64,000 nt of DNA from Pseudomonas sp. JUb42. GTDB lineage: Bacteria; Pseudomonadota; Gammaproteobacteria; Pseudomonadales; Pseudomonadaceae. Of the stretch, positions 1 through 9,217 are shown piece by piece. Location: the NCBI RefSeq assembly GCF_024807945.1, contig NZ_JANUFD010000001.1, positions 558,001 to 622,000 on the forward strand, given 5' to 3'. Positions within the stretch are counted from its first letter, which is position 1, and each line of letters starts with the position of its first letter. Below the pieces are notes generated by a model. The model had not been told where the DNA came from, ran no database searches, and saw only the letters and a list, made by a program, of their open reading frames with translations. The translations under genes and the position numbers were made by a program.

Positions 1-246
1 GACCTGCTGTTCTTCAGCACTGCCGGCCGCGGTCGCGTCAGCCACGCCGGGATCTACCTGGGTGATGATCAGTTCATCCACTCCAGCAGCCGCCGCAGCG
101 GTGGTGTGCGTGTCGACAGCCTCGACGATGTGTACTGGAGCAAGACCTTTATCGAAGCCAAGCGTGCCTTGGCCATGGCTCCGCCTTCTGCACCAGAGCA
201 GACGACTGCCATGAGTTCGACTACAATTCAACGCCGTCACCCTTGA
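1..246 (+). CDS. NlpC/P60 family peptidoglycan hydrolase, C-terminal part (cut by window edge)
   Basis: The reading frame is open from base 1 to a TGA at 244-246 and gives the last 81 residues of an NlpC/P60 cysteine peptidase. The visible part has the family's 'DLLFF' strand, the 'VSHAGIYLGDDQFIH' segment containing the catalytic His, and the 'YWSKTFIEAKR' end. This closely resembles the same region of the next gene, so the two are tandem paralogues. The catalytic Cys lies upstream of the window. Family members cleave peptide stems of peptidoglycan in the periplasm. The tail after the domain (about 25 residues, rich in Ser, Thr and Pro) has no recognisable motif. Confidence 0.85.
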   Translation, partial: DLLFFSTAGRGRVSHAGIYLGDDQFIHSSSRRSGGVRVDSLDDVYWSKTFIEAKRALAMAPPSAPEQTTAMSSTTIQRRHP

Positions 247-319
247 AATGCCTGGGCGCGCTATAGCGCGCCTTATGATCAGCTCGGCAAGATAAGCCGC
301 ATCCAGCAGGTTGTTGTTT

Positions 320-856
320 ATGTCGATAACGGTACGCCTGGCGATCATCTCCCTCGCAGCCTTGCTCGGTGCCTGCGCAAGCGCGCCACCGCCGCAGCCC
401 CGGATCGTTCAGCGTCCGGTTCTCGTTGCACCCTCGCAAACTCCTCCCGCTGCCGAAGATGTCCTGTTCCGTGCCCTTGGCTTGGTCGGTACGCCTTATC
501 GCTGGGGTGGCAACACGCCCGATTCCGGATTCGATTGCAGCGGCCTGATCGGTTACGTCTATCGTGATGCCGCCGGTATTGCCCTGCCACGCTCGACCCG
601 TGACCTAGTGGTGATGCGCGCGCCGGATGTCGATCGCGCCCAACTGCAATCCGGCGACCTGGTGTTTTTCGCCACGGGCGGCGGCAGCCAGGTCAGCCAT
701 GCCGGGATCTACGTCGGCGAAGGCCGCTTCGTGCATGCCCCGCAGACCGGCGGCACGGTCAAGCTCGACAGCCTGGACAAGCCTTACTGGCAGAAGGCTT
801 ATCTGAATGCCAAGCGGGTTATTCAGCCTGAGCATTTGGCGCAGATGCAAAACTGA
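320..856 (+). CDS. NlpC/P60 family lipoprotein, peptidoglycan endopeptidase
   Basis: A 178-residue predicted lipoprotein. The signal segment ends in 'LLGAC' (lipidated Cys19), followed by a Pro-rich linker and a complete NlpC/P60 domain. The catalytic Cys is in 'FDCSG', the His is in 'SHAGIYVG', and a second conserved His is in 'FVHAP'. It should cut peptidoglycan stem peptides at the outer membrane/periplasm face. I chose ATG 320 because an AGCAGG ribosome site lies about 9 bases upstream; a TTG at 311 in frame is the alternative. It follows the first NlpC/P60 gene by about 70 bp and probably shares its transcript. A REP-like hairpin follows the stop codon directly. Confidence 0.9.
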   Translation: MSITVRLAIISLAALLGACASAPPPQPRIVQRPVLVAPSQTPPAAEDVLFRALGLVGTPYRWGGNTPDSGFDCSGLIGYVYRDAAGIALPRSTRDLVVMRAPDVDRAQLQSGDLVFFATGGGSQVSHAGIYVGEGRFVHAPQTGGTVKLDSLDKPYWQKAYLNAKRVIQPEHLAQMQN

Positions 857-917
857 AGCTTCAAGCGGCAAGCTACAAGCGGATTGTGTGTAGGCTGCTT
901 GTAGCTTGCAGCTTGAC
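857..917. repeat. REP-like inverted repeat between convergent genes
   Basis: Two arms, about 'AAGCTTCAAGCGGCAAGC' and its imperfect complement 'GCTTGTAGCTTGCAGCTTG', flank a short loop. This is the common extragenic palindrome type of Pseudomonas. It fills almost the whole gap between the stop codons of two convergent genes (856 and 920), so it probably acts as, or sits at, a bidirectional transcription end. Confidence 0.7.
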
Positions 918-919
918 GC

Positions 920-2239
920 TCACTTACTGGCAGTAACCCGCCAGATCACATTCCCCACATCATCCGCCACCAACACCCCGCCCTTATTGTCGTTGACTAT
1001 GCCCACCGGGCGGCCTTGTGCTTTCTCGTCCTGATTGAGGAAGCCCGTCAGCAGGTCAACCGGCGCACCACTGGGCTTGCCGTCGGTAAAGGGCACGAAG
1101 ATCACCTTATAGCCACTGTGGGGCTTGCGGTTCCATGAGCCGTGCTGGCTGACCAGCAGACCCTGAGTGAAGGGCGCGGGCAGGGATTTTCCGTCGGTGA
1201 AGACCATGCCCAACGACGCCGTGTGGGGGCCGACGGCGTAATCCGGGGCGATGGCCTTGGCGACCAGGGCGGGATTCTGTGGATCGACTCGCGCGTCCAC
1301 ATGCTGGCCGTAGTAGCTGAAGGGCCAGCCATAGAAAGCACCGTCCTGCACTGAGGTCACGTAGTCCGGCACCAGGTCGCTGCCGATCTCGTCCCGCTCG
1401 TTGACCGAGGTCCACAGCTTGCCGGTAGTCGGTTCCCAGTCCATGCCGTTAGGGTTGCGCAGACCGGAAGCGAAGATGCGGTGGGCGCCGGTGGCGGCAT
1501 CCACTTCCCAGATAGCTGCGCGGCCTTCTTCGGCGGCCAGGCCGTTCTCGCCGACATTACTGTTGGAGCCCACGGTGACGTACAGCCTGCTGCCGTCCTT
1601 GCTGGCAATGACGTTTTTTGTCCAGTGATGATTGATGGTCCCGGCGGGCAGGTCGACCACTTTGACCGGGGCGGCGCTGATTGATGTCTGGCCTTCCTGG
1701 TAGGGGAAGCGGATCAGACGATCAGTATCGGCGACGTACAGGTCATTGCCGATCAGCGTCATGCCAAAGGGTGAATTGAGGTGGTCGAGAAACACCTTGC
1801 GGGTTTCCGCCACGCCATCGTGATCGGCGTCGCGCAGCAGGGTGATGCGGTTGGCACTGGGCACGCCAGCTCCGGCCTTGCCCATGACCTTCTTCATCAC
1901 CCAGCCGCGAATGCCCTTGCTGTCGTCAGGCTTGGGCGGTGCGTTGGTTTCGGCCACCAGTACATCGCCATTGGGTAGCACATACAGCCAGCGCGGATGG
2001 TCCAGGCCCTGGGCGAAGGCCGCTACCTGGGTGCCTGGGGCTGCAGCAGGCTTGCTGCCATTCGGCCAGCCCACGGCGGGGGCGATGTTTACGGTGGGGA
2101 TCAGGGTCTTGTTCGGTTCCGGCAGTTTCGGCGAGGCGCCGGTACCATCGCTGACCTGCAAGGTCGACGACTCGCCGCAGGCCGCAAGACCGCCCGCCAG
2201 CAGGAGCAGGGCGGCATACCGGGGTCTGATTTTGAACAT
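920..2239 (-). CDS. Sorbosone/glucose dehydrogenase-like PQQ beta-propeller lipoprotein
   Basis: A 439-residue protein with an N-terminal lipoprotein signal ('LAAC' lipobox at about residues 18-21) and a beta-propeller of the L-sorbosone/soluble aldose sugar dehydrogenase family. Typical segments are '[19 protein letters not shown]', '[14 protein letters not shown]', 'NERDEIG' and '[17 protein letters not shown]'. These enzymes oxidise sugars or related alcohols with PQQ; the true substrate cannot be read here. It is probably anchored in the periplasm. The ATG at 2239 has an ACGGAGAT ribosome site. It is transcribed away from the B12 riboswitch and is not part of the cob operon. Confidence 0.85.
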   Translation of the reverse strand: MFKIRPRYAALLLLAGGLAACGESSTLQVSDGTGASPKLPEPNKTLIPTVNIAPAVGWPNGSKPAAAPGTQVAAFAQGLDHPRWLYVLPNGDVLVAETNAPPKPDDSKGIRGWVMKKVMGKAGAGVPSANRITLLRDADHDGVAETRKVFLDHLNSPFGMTLIGNDLYVADTDRLIRFPYQEGQTSISAAPVKVVDLPAGTINHHWTKNVIASKDGSRLYVTVGSNSNVGENGLAAEEGRAAIWEVDAATGAHRIFASGLRNPNGMDWEPTTGKLWTSVNERDEIGSDLVPDYVTSVQDGAFYGWPFSYYGQHVDARVDPQNPALVAKAIAPDYAVGPHTASLGMVFTDGKSLPAPFTQGLLVSQHGSWNRKPHSGYKVIFVPFTDGKPSGAPVDLLTGFLNQDEKAQGRPVGIVNDNKGGVLVADDVGNVIWRVTASK

Positions 2240-2358
2240 GATCGATCTCCGTGACGGGCAGTATCCAATGAAGAGTAGAGGGACTGGTTCCGTGAGGGTT
2301 CAACCCGTCTTGCATTCATTGACGCTGTTACCCCAACCCTCTACCCTTCGCGACTTGT

Positions 2359-2673
2359 TTCAGGTGCTCAGCAATTGAGTGAAACAGGGAAGCCGGTCAG
2401 ATCCCGGCGCTGCCCCCGCAACGGTAAATGAGTCAAGACGCTATGGAGTGCCACTGTGCGATAGGGTCTGTACGAAAAGTCGGCGAGCGAAGGTCAGGCA
2501 AGGCAAAAACAGGCGAGGAAGCGGAGTTTAGTCCGCTAAATGAGCATTCCGAGCCTGTTTTTAACGCAGCATGACCGAGCGCAGCCACTTTACGTGCAGA
2601 GCCTGGCATGGGAAGGCGTAGCGTCGGGATGTTCCACTGATATCCCGCTCATGAGCCCGGAGACCGGCCTGAT
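2359..2673 (+). ncRNA. Cobalamin (B12) riboswitch with an internal insertion
   Basis: The conserved aptamer blocks appear in order: 'CAGGTGCTCAGC' start; 'CAGGGAAGCCGGT' followed by 'GATCCCGGCGCTGCCCCCGC' (the B12-box core) and 'AACGGTAAATG' at 2385-2430; then 'GCCACTG' near 2450; and finally 'GGGAAGGCG' near 2610 and 'ATGAGCCCGGAGACCGGCCTG' at 2651-2671. The cob operon starts at 2776, so adenosylcobalamin should repress cobO and downstream genes. Between CCACTG and GGGAAGGCG, where a short peripheral stem is expected, lies an element of about 142 bp (2463-2604). Short pairing (GTGC with GCAT) remains on both sides of it. Confidence 0.9.
2463..2604. mobile_element. MITE-like hairpin element inserted in the riboswitch
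   Basis: The ends are imperfect terminal inverted repeats of 18 bases: 'AGGGTCTGTACGAAAAGT' at the left and the complement of 'AGGCTCTGCACGTAAAGT' at the right. Inside, 'AAAAACAGGC' pairs with 'GCCTGTTTTT', and the centre 'GCGGA-GTTTAG-TCCGC' is a stem-loop, so nearly the whole element folds on itself. It has no credible coding sequence. That makes it a non-autonomous, MITE-type repeat. I recall similar repeats from Pseudomonas genomes but cannot name the mobilising transposase. Confidence 0.65.
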
Positions 2674-2775
2674 TCAATCAATGGCATCGCGGCGGGCGAT
2701 GTCCTGCATCGGTGCCGTGCCGCCGATCGCTGCGCCTGCCGTGTGCTTTCACGTGTCCTCGAGCGGAGAGCCGAG

Positions 2776-3387
2776 ATGAACGAATCCCCTGAACGTGACG
2801 AACGCCACCTGGCGCGCATGCAGCGCAAAAAGGCGGTGATGGACGAGCGTATTGCCAGCTCACCCAATGAATGCGGGCTGTTGTTGGTGCTGACCGGCAA
2901 TGGCAAGGGCAAGAGCAGCTCGGCTTTCGGCATGCTCGCCCGGGCCATGGGCCACGATATGCAGTGCGGCGTGGTGCAGTTCATCAAGGGCCGCAACAGC
3001 ACAGGCGAGGAGCTGTTCTACCGACGCTTCCCCGAGCAGGTGCGTTTCCACGTCATGGGCGAGGGCTTCACCTGGGAAACCCAGGATCGCCAGCGCGACA
3101 TCGCCGCCGCCGAAGCCGCCTGGGCCGTGTCCCGGGAAATGCTCAGTGACCCGGCCATTGGCCTGGTCGTGCTGGATGAACTGAATATCGCCCTCAAGCA
3201 CGGCTATCTGGACCTGGAGCAAGTGCTCAGCGACTTGCAGGCCCGTCCGCCGATGCAGCACGTTATCGTGACCGGCCGCGGCGCCAAACAGGAATTGATC
3301 GACCTGTCCGATACCGTGTCCGAGATTGCCGTGGTCAAGCACGCCTTCCAGGCAGGCATCCGTGCGCAAAAAGGCATCGAACTGTGA
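2776..3387 (+). CDS. cobO: Cob(I)yrinic acid a,c-diamide adenosyltransferase
   Basis: A 203-residue BtuR/CobO enzyme that transfers the adenosyl group of ATP to reduced cob(I)yrinic acid a,c-diamide or other corrinoids. The P-loop 'GNGKGKSSS' is at residues 41-49. 'FYRRFPE..' style corrinoid/ATP-contact regions and the 'VVLDELNIALKHGYLD' Walker B segment are present. ATG 2776 is chosen because GGAGAG lies 5 bases upstream and the protein start fits CobO; a GTG at 2743 is in frame but has no good ribosome site. It is the first gene of the riboswitch-controlled cob operon, 10 bp before cobB. Confidence 0.95.
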   Translation: MNESPERDERHLARMQRKKAVMDERIASSPNECGLLLVLTGNGKGKSSSAFGMLARAMGHDMQCGVVQFIKGRNSTGEELFYRRFPEQVRFHVMGEGFTWETQDRQRDIAAAEAAWAVSREMLSDPAIGLVVLDELNIALKHGYLDLEQVLSDLQARPPMQHVIVTGRGAKQELIDLSDTVSEIAVVKHAFQAGIRAQKGIEL

Positions 3388-3397
3388 GTGCAGCGTT

Positions 3398-4687
3398 ATG
3401 AACCGGCAATGCCCGGCCGTGCTGATTGCCGCACCGGCCTCCGGCCAGGGCAAGACCACAGTGACCGCAGCGTTGGCACGACTGCATCGCAATCAGGGGC
3501 GTAAGGTCCGTGTATTCAAGTGCGGTCCGGACTTTCTCGACCCGATGATTCTCGAGCGCGCCAGCGGTGCGCCGGTCTATCAGCTCGATCTGTGGATGGT
3601 CGGCGCCGAGGAAAGCCGCCGCCTGCTCTGGGAAGCGGCGGGCGAAGCCGACCTGATTTTGATCGAAGGGGTGATGGGCCTGTTCGATGGCACGCCGTCC
3701 AGCGCCGACCTGGCCCGGCACTTCGGTGTTCCGGTGCTGGGGGTAATCGACGGCACCGCCATGGCCCAGACCTTTGGCGCCCTGGCCCTGGGGTTGGCGC
3801 GTTATCAGCCGGACCTGCCATTTGCCGGCGTCCTGGCCAACCGCGTGGGCACGGTGCGCCACGCGCAATTGCTCGAAGGCAGCCTGACCGAAGGCCTGCG
3901 CTGGTATGGCGCCTTGTCCCGGGAAACCGGTATCGAGCTGCCCAGTCGCCACCTTGGGCTGGTGCAGGCCAGCGAATTGAATGATCTGGATGCGCGCCTC
4001 GATGCCGCCGCCGAAGCGCTGGCCAGTACCTGCGAAGTGGCATTGCCGCCTGCCGTGACCTTTGCTGCGCCGCAACGCAGCGCAGTGGAGTCGTGGCTGA
4101 TGGGCGTACGGATTGCCGTGGCCCATGACGAAGCCTTTGCCTTCCTCTATGGCGCCAATCTGGACCTGCTGCGGGCCATGGGCGCCGAGTTGCTGTTCTT
4201 CTCGCCGATTCGTGATCAACAATTGCCCGAGGCCGACAGCCTGTATCTGCCTGGCGGTTATCCGGAACTGCATCATCTGACCCTGGGGGCTAACGCGCCG
4301 ATGCTGGAGGCGATTCGCGCCCATCATGCTGCGGGCAAGCCGATGCTCGCTGAGTGCGGCGGGATGCTTTATCTGCTCAATGCCCTGACCGATGTCGAGG
4401 GCCAGCGCGTTGAACTGGTCGGATTGCTGAGCGGAGAGGCTGTGATGCAGAGGCGTCTGGCCGCCCTGGCCTTGCAGGCGGTGGAGCTGCCGGAAGGCTT
4501 GCTGCGTGGGCACACCTATCACCACTCCCTGACCAGTACCGAGTTACAGCCGATTGCCCGTGGCGTCAGCCCCAACGGCGGACGCGGTGCCGAGGCTGTC
4601 TATCGTCTGGGGCGCCTTACCGCGTCCTACGTGCACTTTTACTTTCCCTCACATCCTCAGGCGGTTGCGGCGCTTTTCCGACCATGA
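3398..4687 (+). CDS. cobB: Cobyrinic/hydrogenobyrinic acid a,c-diamide synthase (glutamine-hydrolysing)
   Basis: A 429-residue CobB/CbiA amidotransferase that amidates the a and c carboxyls of the corrin ring with glutamine and ATP. The N-terminal dethiobiotin-synthetase-like ATPase has the P-loop 'APASGQGKTT' at residues 12-21. The C-terminal class I glutaminase has its nucleophile in 'MLAECGGMLYLL' (Cys near residue 320), and 'LPGGYPELH' precedes it. ATG 3398 follows the cobO stop by 10 bases. Its stop overlaps the bluB start by 4 bases, which indicates translational coupling. Confidence 0.95.
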   Translation: MNRQCPAVLIAAPASGQGKTTVTAALARLHRNQGRKVRVFKCGPDFLDPMILERASGAPVYQLDLWMVGAEESRRLLWEAAGEADLILIEGVMGLFDGTPSSADLARHFGVPVLGVIDGTAMAQTFGALALGLARYQPDLPFAGVLANRVGTVRHAQLLEGSLTEGLRWYGALSRETGIELPSRHLGLVQASELNDLDARLDAAAEALASTCEVALPPAVTFAAPQRSAVESWLMGVRIAVAHDEAFAFLYGANLDLLRAMGAELLFFSPIRDQQLPEADSLYLPGGYPELHHLTLGANAPMLEAIRAHHAAGKPMLAECGGMLYLLNALTDVEGQRVELVGLLSGEAVMQRRLAALALQAVELPEGLLRGHTYHHSLTSTELQPIARGVSPNGGRGAEAVYRLGRLTASYVHFYFPSHPQAVAALFRP

Positions 4688-5334
4688 GTGATCAGGCGTT
4701 CAGCACCGAAGAACGAGCAGCGGTGTACCGCGCCATTGCCGAGCGGCGGGATATGCGTCACTTCAGTGGTGGCACTGTGGCACCTGAGTTGCTTGGTCGT
4801 TTACTGCAGGCGGCGCATCAGGCCCCCAGTGTCGGCCTGATGCAGCCTTGGCGCTTTATCCGTATCAGTGATCCCGAACTGCGTCGGCAGATGCAGGTTC
4901 AGGTCGAGGAGGAGCGAATTCGCACCGCCGAGGCTCTGGGCGAACGGGCTGATGACTTCATGAAGCTCAAGGTCGAGGGCATCAACGATTGCGCCGAGGT
5001 TCTGGTCGCCGCGCTGATGGACGGCCGCGAGCGCTATATCTTCGGTCGGCGGACCCTGCCGGAGATGGACATGGCGTCATTGTCCTGCGCGATCCAGAAT
5101 CTCTGGCTCGCCGCCCGTGCCGAAGGTCTGGGCATGGGTTGGGTATCGCTGTTCGATCCCGAGGCGCTGGCGACGTTGCTGAATATGCCCGCCGGGGCCA
5201 AACCGTTGGCGATTCTGTGCCTGGGGCCAGTGACCGAGTTTTACCCGGCGCCGATGCTGGTGCTCGAAGGCTGGGCGCAGGAGCGTCCGCTGAGCGAGCT
5301 GTTATTTGAGAATCAATGGGGAGTGAGTCAATGA
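4684..5334 (+). CDS. bluB: 5,6-dimethylbenzimidazole synthase
   Basis: A 216-residue nitroreductase-fold flavoenzyme that fragments FMNH2 with oxygen to make 5,6-dimethylbenzimidazole, the lower ligand of B12. BluB landmarks are '[10 protein letters not shown]' and '[14 protein letters not shown]' near the N-terminus and '[12 protein letters not shown]' in the middle. Its presence inside the operon argues that this organism makes true cobalamin aerobically rather than a pseudocobalamin. It overlaps cobB by 4 bp (ATGA) and the next gene by 4 bp. Confidence 0.93.
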   Translation: MSDQAFSTEERAAVYRAIAERRDMRHFSGGTVAPELLGRLLQAAHQAPSVGLMQPWRFIRISDPELRRQMQVQVEEERIRTAEALGERADDFMKLKVEGINDCAEVLVAALMDGRERYIFGRRTLPEMDMASLSCAIQNLWLAARAEGLGMGWVSLFDPEALATLLNMPAGAKPLAILCLGPVTEFYPAPMLVLEGWAQERPLSELLFENQWGVSQ

Positions 5335-6239
5335 GTGTGGCGCTGCTGAGCATCGCCGGGGTGGCGCTGGATGCGCTGCTCGGCGAGCCGAAACGGTCGC
5401 ACCCGCTGGTGGCGTTCGGCCGTTTCGCCGAGCGTATTGAAAAGCGCTTCAATGCTGCCGGGCGCGGCTGGCGCAGCCATGGTGTGACCGCCTGGTTTAT
5501 CGCTGTGGTGCCGATCACCCTGGTGGCCACGGCCCTGAGCTGGCTGCCCTATATCGGCTGGCTGGTCGAGGTGCTGGCACTGTACTGCGCCCTCGGCCTG
5601 CGCAGCCTTGGCGAGCACGTCGAGCCGGTGGCTCAGGCTCTGCGCGCCAATGAACTGGATAAGGCGCGCCAGCGGGTCGGATATCTGGTCAGCCGCCAGA
5701 CCGACGAACTGGACGCCACCGAAGTGGCCCGGGCGGCCACTGAGTCGGTACTGGAAAACGGCAGCGATGCGGTATTTGCTGCGATATTCTGGTTTGTCGT
5801 GGCCGGTGCGCCGGGCGTCGTGCTGTATCGCCTGAGCAATACCCTGGATGCCATGTGGGGTTATCGCAATGCGCGGTTCGAACGTTTTGGTTGGGCTGCG
5901 GCAAAAATCGACGACGTCCTCAACTATATTCCGGCGCGTCTGGTGGCTTTGACCTACGCGCTGCTGGGCAAGACTCGCCTGGCAATGCACTGCTGGAAGA
6001 CCCAGGCACCGCTGTGGGACAGCCCCAATGCCGGGCCGGTGATGGCGGCGGGCGCGGGCGCGCTTGGCGTCGAATTGGGCGGTGCGGCGATTTATCACGG
6101 CGAACTGCATCAGCGACCGCAACTGGGCCGAGGCCTGGCGGCCAGCCCTGACTCCATCGAGCGAGGCTGGCAGTTGGTGCAGCGCGGTGTCTGGCTGTGG
6201 TTGTTGATCTTATGCCTGGGAACGGAATTCTATGCTTGA
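5331..6239 (+). CDS. cobD: Adenosylcobinamide-phosphate synthase
   Basis: A 302-residue integral membrane protein of the CobD/CbiB family, which attaches (R)-1-amino-2-propanol or its phosphate to adenosylcobyric acid. '[18 protein letters not shown]' near the N-terminus and '[20 protein letters not shown](V)LEN(G)SD' are the family signatures, and several hydrophobic helices are visible. ATG 5331 overlaps the bluB TGA (ATGA); an in-frame ATG at 5316 would add five residues. The name follows the P. denitrificans scheme; enterics call this CbiB. Confidence 0.93.
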   Translation: MSVALLSIAGVALDALLGEPKRSHPLVAFGRFAERIEKRFNAAGRGWRSHGVTAWFIAVVPITLVATALSWLPYIGWLVEVLALYCALGLRSLGEHVEPVAQALRANELDKARQRVGYLVSRQTDELDATEVARAATESVLENGSDAVFAAIFWFVVAGAPGVVLYRLSNTLDAMWGYRNARFERFGWAAAKIDDVLNYIPARLVALTYALLGKTRLAMHCWKTQAPLWDSPNAGPVMAAGAGALGVELGGAAIYHGELHQRPQLGRGLAASPDSIERGWQLVQRGVWLWLLILCLGTEFYA

Positions 6240-7236
6240 GCACGGCGGGCGTCTGAGGGCTGCGGCGCAACACTACGGTATCGCTGAGGCCGAGTGGCTG
6301 GATTTGTCCACGGGCCTGGCGCCCTGGCCGTTCGAAGTCCCGCCGATTGCGCTGCGAGCCTGGGCGCGCCTGCCGGAGAATGATGACGGGCTGGAAGCCG
6401 CCGCTGCCGACTATTACGGCACTTCGCATTTACTGCCGGTGCCGGGCACCCAGGCGGCGATCCAGGCCCTGCCGCGTCTGCGTCGGGCGGGCAGGGTCGG
6501 TGTGTTGTCGCCTTGTTATGCCGAGCACGCCGAGGCGTGGCGCAATGGCGGCTTCCTGGTGCGTGAGCTGATGGAGGAAGAGGTCGATTACTTCATCGAG
6601 CATCTGGATGTGTTGGTGGTGGTCAACCCGAACAACCCTACTGGCCTGAAACTGGCCCCGCAGCTGTTGCTCGAATGGCACTCGCGCCTGGCCGAGCGCG
6701 GCGGCTGGCTGGTGGTGGACGAGGCCTTTATGGACGTGACCCCCGAATCGAGCCTGGTGGCCGAGGCTGATCGCAGCGGTTTGATCGTGCTGCGCTCCTT
6801 CGGCAAGTTCTTCGGTCTGGCCGGCGTACGGCTGGGATTTGTCATGGCTCAAGCGTCGTTACTTAAACAACTGGAAGTCCAGATCGGGCCTTGGGCGGTC
6901 AGCGGCCCGACCCGGGAGCTTGGGCGGGTCTGCCTGCAAGACCGCGCCGCCCAGTTGCATCAACGTCAGCGTTGCGAACAGGCGGGTACCCGGCTGTTCG
7001 AGCTGCTGAGCCAGCATGGCCTGCCGCCCCAGGGTGGCTGCGCCTTGTTTCAATGGGTGCGCACGCCCCGGGCCAAGGCTCTACATGAGTTTTGCGCCCG
7101 TCGCGGGATTCTGCTGCGACTGTTTTCCACGGGGGACAGCCATACCGACAGCCTGCGTTTTGGCCTGCCCGCCGATGAGCGCGACTGGCAGCGTATCGCC
7201 AGCGCCCTGACTGAATTCAACGGACACTCTTCATGA
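6232..7236 (+). CDS. cobC: L-threonine-O-3-phosphate decarboxylase (PLP enzyme)
   Basis: A 334-residue class I/II aminotransferase-fold protein. It matches CobC of Pseudomonas, equivalent to Salmonella CobD, which decarboxylates threonine phosphate to aminopropanol phosphate for the nucleotide-loop arm. It begins 'LEHGGRL..AAQHYGI', has 'NPNNPTG' for cofactor binding, and carries the Schiff-base Lys192 in '[17 protein letters not shown]'. It overlaps the previous gene by 8 bp and cobQ by 4 bp. Databases use cobC/cobD inconsistently for this enzyme. Confidence 0.9.
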   Translation: MLEHGGRLRAAAQHYGIAEAEWLDLSTGLAPWPFEVPPIALRAWARLPENDDGLEAAAADYYGTSHLLPVPGTQAAIQALPRLRRAGRVGVLSPCYAEHAEAWRNGGFLVRELMEEEVDYFIEHLDVLVVVNPNNPTGLKLAPQLLLEWHSRLAERGGWLVVDEAFMDVTPESSLVAEADRSGLIVLRSFGKFFGLAGVRLGFVMAQASLLKQLEVQIGPWAVSGPTRELGRVCLQDRAAQLHQRQRCEQAGTRLFELLSQHGLPPQGGCALFQWVRTPRAKALHEFCARRGILLRLFSTGDSHTDSLRFGLPADERDWQRIASALTEFNGHSS

Positions 7237-8693
7237 CCACTCTGATGGTGCAAGGCACCACTTCCGACGCTGGCAAAAGCACGCTGGTGACTGCCCTGTG
7301 CCGCTGGCTGACTCGCCAGGGCGTTGCCGTGGTGCCGTTCAAACCGCAGAACATGGCGTTGAACAGCGCGGTGACGGCAGACGGTGGCGAGATCGGCCGG
7401 GCCCAGGCGGTACAGGCCCAGGCCTGTGGCTTGCAGCCTCATACCGATATGAATCCGGTGCTGCTCAAGCCCAACAGCGATACCGGCGCCCAAGTGATCA
7501 TCCATGGCCGGGCGGTAACCACCATGAATGCGGTGGCCTATCACGGCTATAAAACCATCGCCATGGAAGCGGTGCTGCAATCCCATGCCCGCCTCAGTGC
7601 GCACTATCCAGTGATCATGGTTGAAGGCGCGGGGTCGCCTGCCGAGATCAATCTGCGCGCCAACGATATCGCCAATATGGGCTTCGCCGAAGCGGTGGAT
7701 TGCCCGGTGATTTTGGTCGCCGATATCAATCGTGGCGGCGTCTTTGCTCATCTGGTCGGCACCCTGGAGCTGCTTGAGCCCAACGAGCAGGCCCGGGTCA
7801 AAGGCTTTGTGATCAACCGTTTCCGCGGCGATATCGCCCTGCTGCAATCGGGGCTGGACTGGCTCGAAGCGCGCACCGGCAAACCGGTGCTCGGCGTGCT
7901 GCCTTATGTCATGGACCTGCATCTGGAGGCCGAAGATGGTCTCGATCAGCGCCAGACCGACAAGGTCGAGCAGGTGCTCAATGTGCTGGTGCCGGTCCTG
8001 CCGCGCATCAGCAATCACACCGACTTTGATCCCCTGCGCCTGCACCCACAGGTCAATCTGCAATTCGTCGGCCCCGGCCAGACGATTCCGCCGGCCGACC
8101 TGATCATCCTGCCCGGCTCCAAGAGCGTGCGCAGCGACCTGGCTTACCTGCGCGCCAATGGCTGGGACGCGGCGATTACCCGGCACCTGCGCTACGGCGG
8201 CAAGGTCCTGGGGATTTGCGGCGGCCTGCAAATGCTCGGCGAGCAAGTCCATGATCCGCTGGGCCTTGAAGGCGCGGCGGGTTCGAGCGCCGGGCTGGGC
8301 CTGCTTGATTTGAGCACGCTGCTGGAACAGGAGAAGCAACTGCGTAATGTGAGCGGGCATCTGCAGCTGGAAAATGCACAGGTCAGCGGCTACGAGATCC
8401 ATGCTGGCGTGACCAGCGGCAGTGCCCTGGAGCGTCCGGCGGTCTATCTCGACGATGGCCGTTGCGATGGAGCCCAGAGCGTCGACGGGCAAATTCTCGG
8501 CACCTATCTGCATGGCCTGTTCGAGAGTCCTGCGTCCTGCACGGCATTGCTGCGCTGGGCCGGTCTGCAGAATGTACAGGCGGTGGATTATCACGCCCTG
8601 CGCGAGCGTGATATCGAGCGTCTGGCGGATTTGGTGGAAAACCATCTCGATGGTCCGCTGCTGCGCCAGCTGTGCGGCCTGGAGCAAGACTGA
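7233..8693 (+). CDS. cobQ: Adenosylcobyric acid synthase (glutamine-hydrolysing)
   Basis: A 486-residue CobQ/CbiP enzyme that amidates the b, d, e and g carboxyls of adenosylcobyrinic acid a,c-diamide. The N-terminus has '[20 protein letters not shown]' with the P-loop at about residues 7-16 and the '[11 protein letters not shown]' segment. The C-terminal triad-type glutaminase has its Cys in '[12 protein letters not shown]' (near residue 329) and a His in 'GTYLHGLFE'. The length is normal for the family. It starts 4 bp inside cobC, and its TGA shares one base with the cobP ATG. Confidence 0.96.
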   Translation: MTTLMVQGTTSDAGKSTLVTALCRWLTRQGVAVVPFKPQNMALNSAVTADGGEIGRAQAVQAQACGLQPHTDMNPVLLKPNSDTGAQVIIHGRAVTTMNAVAYHGYKTIAMEAVLQSHARLSAHYPVIMVEGAGSPAEINLRANDIANMGFAEAVDCPVILVADINRGGVFAHLVGTLELLEPNEQARVKGFVINRFRGDIALLQSGLDWLEARTGKPVLGVLPYVMDLHLEAEDGLDQRQTDKVEQVLNVLVPVLPRISNHTDFDPLRLHPQVNLQFVGPGQTIPPADLIILPGSKSVRSDLAYLRANGWDAAITRHLRYGGKVLGICGGLQMLGEQVHDPLGLEGAAGSSAGLGLLDLSTLLEQEKQLRNVSGHLQLENAQVSGYEIHAGVTSGSALERPAVYLDDGRCDGAQSVDGQILGTYLHGLFESPASCTALLRWAGLQNVQAVDYHALRERDIERLADLVENHLDGPLLRQLCGLEQD

Positions 8694-9217
8694 TGCTGCA
8701 ACTGATCCTTGGCGGTGCGCGCTCGGGCAAGAGTCGTCTGGCCGAACGACTGGCCACTGAATCGGGTCTGGAGGTGACCTATATCGCCACCAGTCAGCCC
8801 ATCGATGGCGAGCTGAACGAACGGGTGGCCTTGCATCGTCAGCGCCGCCCCGAACACTGGGGTCTGATCGAAGAGCCGCTGCAACTGGCCCGAATTCTTC
8901 GCGACAACGCCAGGGGCGGGCGGTGCCTGTTGGTGGACTGCCTGACCCTGTGGCTGACCAATCTGCTGATGCTTGAGGACGAGCCCCAGCGTCTGGCTCT
9001 TGAGCGTGATGCCCTGCTTGCCTGCCTGGCCGACCTGCCGGGTGAAATCATTTTTGTCAGCAACGAGACCGGGATGGGCATCGTGCCCCTCGGCGAATTG
9101 ACCCGCCGTTACGTCGACGAGGCTGGCTGGTTGCACCAGGTCCTGGCCGAGCGTTGCGAGCGTGTCGTTCTAAGCGTTGCCGGCCTGCCTCTGACTTTGA
9201 AAGGAACCGCGCTATGA
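8693..9217 (+). CDS. cobP: Adenosylcobinamide kinase / adenosylcobinamide-phosphate guanylyltransferase
   Basis: A 174-residue CobP/CobU bifunctional enzyme. It phosphorylates adenosylcobinamide and then adds GMP to make adenosylcobinamide-GDP. '[15 protein letters not shown]' gives the P-loop at residues 7-14, followed by '[11 protein letters not shown]', the guanylylated-His region '[13 protein letters not shown]', and '[12 protein letters not shown]'. ATG 8693 overlaps the cobQ stop (TGATG) and gives the standard start; an in-frame ATG at 8672 is unlikely. It overlaps cobT by 4 bp. Confidence 0.94.
   Translation: MLQLILGGARSGKSRLAERLATESGLEVTYIATSQPIDGELNERVALHRQRRPEHWGLIEEPLQLARILRDNARGGRCLLVDCLTLWLTNLLMLEDEPQRLALERDALLACLADLPGEIIFVSNETGMGIVPLGELTRRYVDEAGWLHQVLAERCERVVLSVAGLPLTLKGTAL

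Noticed and set aside
7050..8687. A 545-codon frame antisense to cobC/cobQ
   Set aside because: Shadow of the real coding frame; no start site or domain.
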